In this document: one piece after another, positions 1-5,294 of the stretch
How the letters are laid out: the number at the start of each line of letters is the position of its first letter
Position numbering within the stretch: the stretch's first letter is position 1
DNA from: Acetobacteraceae bacterium
GTDB taxonomy: Bacteria > Pseudomonadota > Alphaproteobacteria > Acetobacterales > Acetobacteraceae
Reading direction: 5' to 3'
Assembly (NCBI GenBank): GCA_003164305.1
Contig: PLSZ01000161.1
Coordinates: 1 to 8,238 of the forward strand
DNA: 8,238 nucleotides
Made by a program: the position numbers and the translations under genes
The notes under the pieces: model-generated
Databases searched by the model: none
What the model saw: the letters and a program-made list of their open reading frames with translations, nothing else
What the model was told of the DNA's origin: nothing

Positions 1-127
1 CGTTGCCGACATGCACCAGGTCGTAAACCGTTGGGCCACACACATACATCCGTACATTCGACGGATCGACCGGCTCGAACCGCTCCTTACGGCGGGTGAG
101 GGTGTTATGCAGATAAAGCTCGGGCAT
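1..127 (-). CDS. cysS: Cysteinyl-tRNA synthetase, N-terminal fragment (runs off left edge)
   Basis: Charges tRNA-Cys with cysteine in the cytoplasm (class I aminoacyl-tRNA synthetase). Translating the minus strand from the ATG at 127-125 gives 42 residues beginning [17 protein letters not shown], then [10 protein letters not shown] at 27-36 and HVGN at 39-42. YVCGxTVYD is the diagnostic CysRS start; its cysteine (Cys30) corresponds to the first ligand of the active-site zinc that selects cysteine. HVGN is the class I HIGH-type ATP-binding signature. The frame is open to the window edge, so only roughly a tenth of the usual ~460 residues is present. This ATG is chosen because it places NTLTR at the family position. 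No strong Shine-Dalgarno precedes it, and a TTG in frame near 181 is a weaker alternative. It is divergent from the LLM oxidoreductase. Identity is confident despite the short length. Confidence 0.93.
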   Translation of the reverse strand, partial: MPELYLHNTLTRRKERFEPVDPSNVRMYVCGPTVYDLVHVGN

Positions 128-303
128 GGCTGTGGCACTCGTCGAAGCGAGGCGGTGTTTTCCGCTAAAAGGCCCGGCCAATCAACACGGATTGCCCGCG
201 GGAGGTGACACCTGGGCCGACGTCAGGGGATCAGGCCCGGGTTGAGCCGGGCGCAGCGGGCTGTCAGAACGTTCTCGCGGAACATTCGTCGCGGAGGTGG
301 ATC
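128..303. promoter_or_regulatory. Divergent spacer between cysS and the LLM oxidoreductase
   Basis: This 176-base gap must carry the promoters for both flanking genes. No convincing -35/-10 pair was found on either strand. It contains a 6-bp stem with a 6-base loop (GCCCGG at 235-240, CCGGGC at 247-252) and a perfect 10-base palindrome AGAACGTTCT at 266-275, about 30 bases before the LLM start. The plus-strand frame is open back to a GTG at 205, but the residues it would add show no family resemblance, so the region is treated as non-coding. Confidence 0.5.
293..297 (+). promoter_or_regulatory. Ribosome-binding site that fixes the LLM start
   Basis: GGAGG lies six bases before a GTG at 304. 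The upstream in-frame GTG at 205 would add 33 residues unlike the family, whereas starting at 304 gives the expected beta-strand opening (QVGIQFFPD). Confidence 0.75.
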
Positions 304-1359
304 GTGCAGGTCGGCATTCAGTTTTTTCCCGATATCGGCCCGGAGGTGAAGTCGGCGCGCGATTACTGGCAGGAGGCGCTACGCCTCGTCGCGCTGGTCG
401 ATCGCTATGGCTACCACCATGTTCGAACGGTCGAGCACTATTTTCTTCCCTATGGTGGCTACAGCCCCAACCCGGTGGTGTTCCTGGCCGCGGCCGCGCA
501 AGTGTCGCGGCATGCGCGCATGGTGACCGGCGCGGTTCTTCCGGCGTTCAACAATCCGCTGAAATTGGCCGGCGAGTTGGCGATGCTGGACGCGCTGTGC
601 GACGGACGGCTGGATATTGGCTTCGCCCGCGCCTTCCTGCCGCACGAGTTCCACCATTTCGGCGTGAAGCTGGATGAGAGCCGCGCCCGCTTCGACGAAG
701 GCGTGGCGCAGGTTCGCCTGCTGCTGGAGGACGAGAACGTCAGCAGCGAGGGACGCTTTCACTCGTTCCGGAACGTTACGTCGTTGCCGCGCCCCACGCA
801 GTTGCCCAGGCCGCCATTCTACGTGGCCGCTCTGGGCACGCGGGAGTCGTTCGAACGCGCGGGTGCCAATGGTTACGGCATCATGGCGATTCCGATGGCG
901 GGCGGCGCGATGAAGGAGCTGATCGATGTCTACCGTGAGGCCCGTGCCACCGCCGGTCATGACGGGCCAGGGACGGTGATGCTGGCCTTCCATATGCTGT
1001 GTCACGAAAACCAGGCCGAGGCCGAACGCCGCGCGGCTGGGCCGATCAATCGGTATCTGCGTTCCCTGGTCGATTCAGCTTCGGATTGGACATCAGGGGC
1101 ACGGTCGGCCGATTATCCCGGATACGACAAGGTGATCGAGATGCTGTCGCGGGAGACGTTCGAGACCCAGGTCGAGAAATGCGCCGCCTGGGTTGGAACG
1201 CCGGACCGCATTCTCGACACCATCGCGACGTATCAGGCGCAAATCGGCGAGTTCGAGATCGCGTCGTTGCAGGTGAACTTCAACGATCTGCCACTTGCGG
1301 CCGCCGAACAGTCAATGCGTCTGTTCGGGGAGAGCGTGCTGCCCCGCCTCCAGCGTTAA
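304..1359 (+). CDS. LLM class flavin-dependent oxidoreductase (luciferase-like monooxygenase)
   Basis: A 351-residue protein of the bacterial luciferase-like TIM-barrel family, which uses reduced FMN or F420 to oxygenate or oxidise small organic substrates in the cytoplasm. Visible marks: an opening strand QVGIQFFPD; EHYF at 44-47, the counterpart of the EHHF-type motif of luciferase-like enzymes; SPNP at 54-57; LDALCDGRLDIGFARAF at 95-111, the LD-LS-GR-x-G-x-GRG cofactor loop; FYVAALG at 172-178; and WVGTPDRILDTI at 296-307, the usual C-terminal VGTPDxV segment. Length is normal for the family. The GTG start is set by GGAGG six bases upstream. It converges on the HpaB-type hydroxylase and is the only gene on its strand before 4607. 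FMN is likelier than F420 in this class of organism (inference). The substrate cannot be predicted: members range from alkanal monooxygenases to xenobiotic degraders. Confidence 0.9.
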   Translation: MQVGIQFFPDIGPEVKSARDYWQEALRLVALVDRYGYHHVRTVEHYFLPYGGYSPNPVVFLAAAAQVSRHARMVTGAVLPAFNNPLKLAGELAMLDALCDGRLDIGFARAFLPHEFHHFGVKLDESRARFDEGVAQVRLLLEDENVSSEGRFHSFRNVTSLPRPTQLPRPPFYVAALGTRESFERAGANGYGIMAIPMAGGAMKELIDVYREARATAGHDGPGTVMLAFHMLCHENQAEAERRAAGPINRYLRSLVDSASDWTSGARSADYPGYDKVIEMLSRETFETQVEKCAAWVGTPDRILDTIATYQAQIGEFEIASLQVNFNDLPLAAAEQSMRLFGESVLPRLQR

Positions 1360-1436
1360 ACGACGCCCCAGGTGTCCCGGCCGCATTGCGCGGCACGGAG
1401 ATGGCCAACAGACGCGTTTAAGCAACCTTGTGGAAA

Positions 1437-2963
1437 TCACGAATTGATCCAGCTATCGCCCGTCCACCCATCCGTGTCGTAATCCGCGAGGCACTCGTCC
1501 ACCAGCGCCTCCATCTCCTTCAATCCGCCCCCTCGTTGCGCACCCGTCAACACCTGGGCTCGGATATCCTCCCAGCCGCCGGAATAATTGCGCTCGTAAA
1601 GTTCGTGCCGCCCAGCGAATTCGGTTCCGACAGCGTCCCAAAGTAGTTTCATGAGTTTGATGCGCTCGACATGGCCAATGTCGTGGGAGCCGCGGACATA
1701 CTGCCGCAAATAGCGATCGATGTCCGGATTGCCGAAATCCTTCACCGACGACGGCAGATAAATCAGCGCCGACGTCACCGTCTTCTGCACGATATCCTTG
1801 ATACGAGGCCATGAATCCGGCCCGAACACCCGATACGCGTGCCCCGCCTGCAATTCCGGCAACACCGCGTCGCCTTTCCACGGCTGCGGATTATTCGCCA
1901 TCGCGTTCGAAAGCGACCAGAACAAATGCCGCCACGCGATCACCTCACCCAGCAGCACCTGGTTATTACGTGCCTCGTCCCCGCCCGTGCAGCGCAGCGC
2001 CTTGGCCAGCAATCCCGAAATGAAATCGAGTTTCACCGCGTACCGCGTGCACCCCTGGAACATCGCCCCATGTACGAACCCGGACCCAGGGAAGAAACTC
2101 ATCACCCGAGCCGGATCGCGATAGATGAACACATCCTCCCACGGGATGAACACATTATCCATCACGAAGATCGCATCGTTCTCATCGAAACGAGATGACA
2201 ACGGATAATCGAACGGCGAAGCGTTCCGCGCGACAGCGGCTTCATAGGAAGTCCGGCAGAACAATTTAAGTCCCGGCGCGTTGATGGGGACCATGAACAT
2301 GACTGACAAATCCAGGTCCTGCGTCGCGGTTTTCGACGACTGTCCCATGAAGTTGTAATGGGTGAACGCGGCCGATGTCGCGACGACCTTCGCGCCGGAC
2401 ACATAGATGCCGGCATCGGTCTCCTTCTTCACGCAGGCATAGACGTCCTTCACCTCTTCCGCCGGCTTATGGCGGTCGATCGGCGGATTGACGATGGCGT
2501 GGTTCATGAACGGCACGGCTTCCTGCGCGCGCTTGTACCAGGCGCGCGCGTTGTCCGCGTAATCGCCGTAATATTCGGGAAAGCCGCCCAACGTGTTGGA
2601 AAACGCCGCCTTATAGTCCGGCGTGCGGCCCATCCACCCGTAAGACAGCCGGGCCCATCCCGCGATCGCCTCCTGCGCGCCGCGCATATCCTCACGCGAC
2701 CGCGGCACCCGGAAAAACTTATGGGTGTATCCGCCCGAGCCGGTGTCGGTCGGACAGGTCAGCCGCTCTTTGCTTTTCGGGTCATGCAGCGCGTCATAGA
2801 GCCGCGCGACCGAGCGAATGGCGTTGCGAAACGCCGGATGCGTCGTGACATCGGCGACACGCTCGCCATCGATATAAACCTCACGCCCATCGCGCAAGCT
2901 CTCGATGTATTCGGTGCCCGTGAACGGACGGCGTTTGTCGGCGATGAAATCCTCAGGGCGCAT
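1437..2963 (-). CDS. HpaB-family FADH2-dependent aromatic hydroxylase (4-hydroxyphenylacetate 3-hydroxylase family)
   Basis: A 508-residue protein of the 4-hydroxyphenylacetate 3-monooxygenase / 4-hydroxybutyryl-CoA dehydratase superfamily (acyl-CoA dehydrogenase fold). Visible: N-terminal FTGTEYIESLRDGREVYIDG (about 14-33); GRTPDY at 112-117, whose Arg113 and Tyr117 have the spacing of the substrate-contacting Arg/Tyr of HpaB; NHAIVNPPIDR at 154-164, with His155 in the place of the HpaB active-site histidine; an FAD-contact region around 196-216; and the family-typical GTEFAGRHELYERNYSGG at 446-463. The paired cysteines that bind the 4Fe-4S cluster in 4-hydroxybutyryl-CoA dehydratase are absent near 100-115, so an oxygenase is favoured. 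Such enzymes take FADH2 from a separate reductase, and none is encoded here. It is the last gene of the SDR-CMD-HpaB operon, 60 bases after the CMD gene, with GGAG eight bases before the ATG. The likely substrate is a phenol or other hydroxyaromatic. Confidence 0.85.
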   Translation of the reverse strand: MRPEDFIADKRRPFTGTEYIESLRDGREVYIDGERVADVTTHPAFRNAIRSVARLYDALHDPKSKERLTCPTDTGSGGYTHKFFRVPRSREDMRGAQEAIAGWARLSYGWMGRTPDYKAAFSNTLGGFPEYYGDYADNARAWYKRAQEAVPFMNHAIVNPPIDRHKPAEEVKDVYACVKKETDAGIYVSGAKVVATSAAFTHYNFMGQSSKTATQDLDLSVMFMVPINAPGLKLFCRTSYEAAVARNASPFDYPLSSRFDENDAIFVMDNVFIPWEDVFIYRDPARVMSFFPGSGFVHGAMFQGCTRYAVKLDFISGLLAKALRCTGGDEARNNQVLLGEVIAWRHLFWSLSNAMANNPQPWKGDAVLPELQAGHAYRVFGPDSWPRIKDIVQKTVTSALIYLPSSVKDFGNPDIDRYLRQYVRGSHDIGHVERIKLMKLLWDAVGTEFAGRHELYERNYSGGWEDIRAQVLTGAQRGGGLKEMEALVDECLADYDTDGWTGDSWINS

Positions 2964-3023
2964 GGTCGTTCTCCGCGAAGGAGCCGTCTCCGCGGCGAAC
3001 GCGCGCCGCGGAGACCCGGAACC
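2964..3023 (-). promoter_or_regulatory. Intergenic hairpin with alternative pairing to the hydroxylase ribosome-binding site
   Basis: In the minus-strand transcript a perfect 12-bp inverted repeat (GTCTCCGCGGCG from 3015-3004, complement from 2997-2986, six-base loop 2998-3003) follows the CMD stop codon. A third copy of the right-arm core, CGCGGAGA, is read from 2977-2970 and includes the GGAG Shine-Dalgarno of the hydroxylase. It could pair with eight bases of the left arm instead, or GGAG could form a 4-bp stem with CTCC (2983-2980). No U-run follows the hairpin, so a plain intrinsic terminator is unlikely. Possible roles are mRNA stabilisation or control of hydroxylase translation. The pairing is seen in the sequence; the function is inference. 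Confidence 0.5.
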
Positions 3024-3587
3024 TTACAACGGTTTCAACGGCGGCTCGACACCTTCCGGCAGCGGCACCTGCGCCACATTCAACACCATCGACACGAGAC
3101 TGTAATAACCGACCGCGCCGACCAGATCCATCACGCCCCGCTCCCCGAAGCGGTCGAACACCGCCTGATAGCGCGGATCCGGCACCTGACCCGTACCCAA
3201 CAGCGACATCACGAACTCGTAGACGATCATTTCGTCCGACGACATAGCCTCCGGCCGGCGTCCGTTCGCCACCGAGTCCAGAATGGCCGGGCTTAATCCC
3301 GCGTCGATGCCGAGCTTACGATGCGCGTAGAATTCGTACTGCGCGCCCCATTTGCGCCCCGCCATGCAAATCGCCAGCTCATTCAACGGCGCCGGAATGG
3401 AACTGCCGAAACGCACGTAAGCGCCGACCCGCTGCACCAGATCGCAAAGTTGCGGGCTGCGCATCAGCGCGTTGAAAGGCCCGCGCAGCCCGGAGCCACG
3501 CGGCCCGGACTGGATCGCTTCCGCGACCTGCCGTTGTTCGTCCGTCATCGTCTCCGGCGATAGGTCCGGAAAGCGCCTCTCACTCAT
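3024..3587 (-). CDS. Carboxymuconolactone decarboxylase family protein, CxxC-less
   Basis: A 187-residue all-alpha protein of the carboxymuconolactone decarboxylase (CMD)/AhpD-like superfamily. The core is LNELAICMAGRKWGAQYEFYAH at about 68-89, ending in the conserved E85-x3-H89 helix, followed by GLSP at 97-100 and a second helical segment DEMIVYEF at 118-125. The AhpD CxxC thiol pair is absent; cysteines occur only at 48 and 74. This argues against a disulfide reductase and for the decarboxylase/hydrolase-like branch found in many aromatic-degradation operons. The ATG at 3587 is chosen because AGGAG precedes it by six bases; the reading frame extends upstream into the SDR gene, but that part is off-frame SDR sequence. 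It lies 25 bases after the SDR stop, so co-transcription is likely. Its reaction in this operon is unknown; a step after ring hydroxylation is a guess. Confidence 0.85.
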   Translation of the reverse strand: MSERRFPDLSPETMTDEQRQVAEAIQSGPRGSGLRGPFNALMRSPQLCDLVQRVGAYVRFGSSIPAPLNELAICMAGRKWGAQYEFYAHRKLGIDAGLSPAILDSVANGRRPEAMSSDEMIVYEFVMSLLGTGQVPDPRYQAVFDRFGERGVMDLVGAVGYYSLVSMVLNVAQVPLPEGVEPPLKPL

Positions 3588-3612
3588 CGAATTCTCCTGT
3601 GGTTCTTGGGGG

Positions 3613-4419
3613 TCAGGGCATCGCCGCGGTGCTGCCACCATCGACGACGATTTCAGTGCCGGTGATGAACTTCGCCTCATCCGAGGCGAGGAACAGCACC
3701 GCGTGCGCCACGTCCCACGCGTCGCCCATGTGTCCCATGGGCACGGCGGCGTTGCGGGCATCGATGAGTTTCTGAAGGTCATTACCGCCGACCGTGCGGG
3801 CCAGCCGGGTCTCGACCAATGGCGTGTGCATCAGGCCCGGCACAACCGTGTTCACCCGGATGTTCTGCTTGGCATAAGTCCCGGCGACCGAGCGCGACAA
3901 CTGGATCACGCCGGCTTTCGACGCGCTATAGCCGACATGCGACCGGCCGCTGAGAAAATCGTTCCGCATTCCGGCCACCGAGGCGATGTTGACGATCGCG
4001 CCCTTGCCCTGTTCCAGCATCACCGGAATGGCATATTTACAGCCGAGAAACGCCGTCTTCAGATTGAAGTCGATCTGCCGGTCCCAGACTTCTTCGGTCA
4101 TCGCGACCGGGTCGCCGGGCGCCGAGCCGCCCACGTTGTTGACCAGGATATCGATGCGCCTGAAACGAGTGACGCAGGCCTGGACCATCTCCTGAACATC
4201 CGCCGCGATCATCATATCGCTTCGGTGCACATGGGCGGTGCCGCCTTCTTTCTCGATGATGGCCTGAGTTTCGCGAACGGCGTCCTCGTTGATATCGACC
4301 AGGAACAATTCGGCGCCCTGTCGCGCCAGCAGGGTCGCGGTTGCCTTCCCGTTGCCCCAGCCAGGTCCGACCGATCCGGCACCGGTGACGATCGCGACCT
4401 TTCCCTTCATGCTCAGCAC
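3613..4419 (-). CDS. Short-chain dehydrogenase/reductase with extended glycine-rich loop
   Basis: A 268-residue classical SDR (Rossmann fold, NAD(P)-dependent alcohol/ketone oxidoreductase) heading the three-gene operon. Numbering from the GTG start: TGAGSVGPGWGNG at about 12-24 is the cofactor-binding loop, longer than the standard TGxxxGxG; Asp42 at the end of the second strand favours NAD+; NNVG at 94-97; Asn119; Ser147 in NIAS; Tyr164 and Lys168 in YSASK; and PGLMHTPL near 195-202. The C-terminal FITGTEIVVDGG (252-263) is typical of the family. The start is the GTG at 4419-4417 because GGGAGG sits seven bases upstream. The ATG at 4410 gives a protein three residues shorter but is 16 bases from that site; ATGs at 4434 and 4458 overlap or precede it. 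The likely role is oxidation of an alcohol or dihydrodiol intermediate, with substrate unknown. Confidence 0.9.
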   Translation of the reverse strand: MLSMKGKVAIVTGAGSVGPGWGNGKATATLLARQGAELFLVDINEDAVRETQAIIEKEGGTAHVHRSDMMIAADVQEMVQACVTRFRRIDILVNNVGGSAPGDPVAMTEEVWDRQIDFNLKTAFLGCKYAIPVMLEQGKGAIVNIASVAGMRNDFLSGRSHVGYSASKAGVIQLSRSVAGTYAKQNIRVNTVVPGLMHTPLVETRLARTVGGNDLQKLIDARNAAVPMGHMGDAWDVAHAVLFLASDEAKFITGTEIVVDGGSTAAMP

Positions 4420-4606
4420 GCGGTTTCCTCCCATGCGCGGCCGGAAGATGACAGCCAAGGCGGCGGAAGGCCAGAGGCAGCCGCCCGGAAGCGCCCGCCG
4501 AGACCAGCGCGGGGGTCGTGACTCGCGCCGGAAGGCGGGCTAGGACTCGCCCGTGATCACCGGGGGGCCCTCAGCGGGCCTGTCCCTTTCGGGGAGTGAG
4601 AAAATC
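4420..4606. promoter_or_regulatory. Divergent promoter region between the SDR operon and the peroxiredoxin gene
   Basis: This 187-base gap separates two divergent starts. It carries the SDR Shine-Dalgarno on the minus strand (complement of 4427-4432), a GTGATCAC palindrome at 4553-4560, a 5-bp stem (GGCCC 4566-4570, GGGCC 4576-4580) in the peroxiredoxin leader, and GGAG at 4593-4596, ten bases before the peroxiredoxin ATG. No good sigma-70 promoter was recognised on either strand. Shared regulation of the two units is possible but not shown. Confidence 0.45.
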
Positions 4607-5089
4607 ATGACGATCAAAGTTGGCGATACAATTCCGTCGATGAAACTGATGATGGCAACGGCGGACGGACCGAAAGAAGTGTCCACCGACGATATCTTCA
4701 AAGGCAAGAAAGTGGTGCTGTTCGCGGTGCCAGGCGCCTTTACCCCGACATGTAGCGCCAAGCATCTGCCCGGATTCGTGCAGAACGCCGACGCGTTGAA
4801 GGGCAAGGGCGTCGATACCATCGCCTGCATTTCCGTCAACGATGCGTTCGTCATGGGCGCCTGGGGCAAGGACCAGGGCACCGGCGACAAGGTCCTGATG
4901 CTCGCCGACGGCTCCGCCATGTTCGCCAAGGCGCTCGGCCTGGAGATGGACATCACGGCGCGCGGCATGGGCGTGCGCAGCCAGCGTTACGCGCTGGTCG
5001 CCGAAGACGGCAAAGTGACACATCTGGGTGTTGAGGCCCCGGGCGGATTCGAAGCCAGCAAGGCGGAGACGATCCTCGGCGTCGTCTGA
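4607..5089 (+). CDS. Prx5-type peroxiredoxin (AhpC/TSA-redoxin family)
   Basis: A 160-residue thiol peroxidase of the Prx5 group, reducing H2O2 and organic hydroperoxides in the cytoplasm with glutathione, glutaredoxin or thioredoxin as reductant. PGAFTPTCS at 42-50 is the active-site PxxxTxxC motif: Pro42, Thr46 and the peroxidatic Cys49. Arg124 in GVRSQRYAL is the conserved arginine that activates it. Other typical segments are KKVVLFAVPGAF (34-45), CISVNDAFVMGAW (74-86) and a closing FEASKAETIL (148-157). Only one further cysteine is present (Cys74), and there is no C-terminal resolving cysteine. Length is normal and there is no signal peptide. The ATG at 4607 is used because family similarity begins there and GGAG lies upstream. 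It is monocistronic, closed by the terminator at 5151-5188. Placed beside two flavin oxygenase families, it may handle leaked peroxide (inference). Confidence 0.93.
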   Translation: MTIKVGDTIPSMKLMMATADGPKEVSTDDIFKGKKVVLFAVPGAFTPTCSAKHLPGFVQNADALKGKGVDTIACISVNDAFVMGAWGKDQGTGDKVLMLADGSAMFAKALGLEMDITARGMGVRSQRYALVAEDGKVTHLGVEAPGGFEASKAETILGVV

Positions 5090-5150
5090 CCAACGATAGC
5101 GGACAGCCGGCGCGCGAGCGGACACCGGCGCTGTTCAAAAGTTAGCACTG

Positions 5151-5188
5151 AAAACCCGGCGGCGCGTCGCAACGCCCGCCGGGTTTTT
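5151..5188 (+). terminator. Intrinsic terminator after the peroxiredoxin gene
   Basis: A 12-bp stem (AAAACCCGGCGG at 5151-5162 with CCGCCGGGTTTT at 5176-5187) is followed by T at 5188, giving a run of five T. A further GCG/CGC pair can form inside the 13-base loop. It begins about 60 bases after the peroxiredoxin stop. The A-run on the left makes it potentially active on both strands. Confidence 0.85.
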
Positions 5189-5294
5189 CGATGGCCGCCC
5201 GGCGTCCGCGCTCCACCGCCCGCGCGCGCTTGTCACTCCGCCTCCGCGAGCGCACCATTCTGGGCAAATACGTCCCCATCAGGAGGGTCCAGAA
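5189..5294 (+). promoter_or_regulatory. Leader and probable promoter of the amidohydrolase gene
   Basis: Because a terminator precedes it, the amidohydrolase should have its own promoter in these ~105 bases. The best candidate is TTGTCA at 5230-5235 with a 17-base spacer to CACCAT at 5253-5258, matching only half of the -10 consensus, so it is weak. A very good ribosome-binding site, AGGAGG at 5281-5286, lies eight bases before the ATG at 5295. Confidence 0.35.

Noticed and set aside
11..208. Short plus-strand open frame at the left edge
   Set aside because: It is antisense to cysS, whose YVCGPTVYD and HVGN motifs on the minus strand are unmistakable.
267..283. Possible LexA (SOS) box in the cysS-LLM spacer
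   Set aside because: The two GAAC half-sites are nine bases apart rather than the seven required, and neither flanking gene is a typical SOS gene.
205..303. N-terminal extension of the LLM oxidoreductase from the GTG at 205
   Set aside because: The 33 extra residues do not resemble the family, and GGAGG sits six bases before the GTG at 304, where the conserved first strand begins.
1380..1394. Small hairpin GCCGC-ATTGC-GCGGC between the convergent LLM and HpaB-type genes, considered as a terminator
   Set aside because: The stem is only five base pairs and no T-run follows on either strand.
2358..3296. Plus-strand open frame of about 312 codons opposite the HpaB-type gene and its hairpin
   Set aside because: Arg/His-rich composition typical of an antisense shadow; it crosses a gene boundary and has no family resemblance.
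3472..4521. Long plus-strand open frame of about 349 codons opposite the SDR and CMD genes
   Set aside because: Rich in Arg, His and Asp with no recognisable domain. It is the GC-bias mirror image of the SDR and CMD genes, which have full catalytic motifs and ribosome-binding sites.
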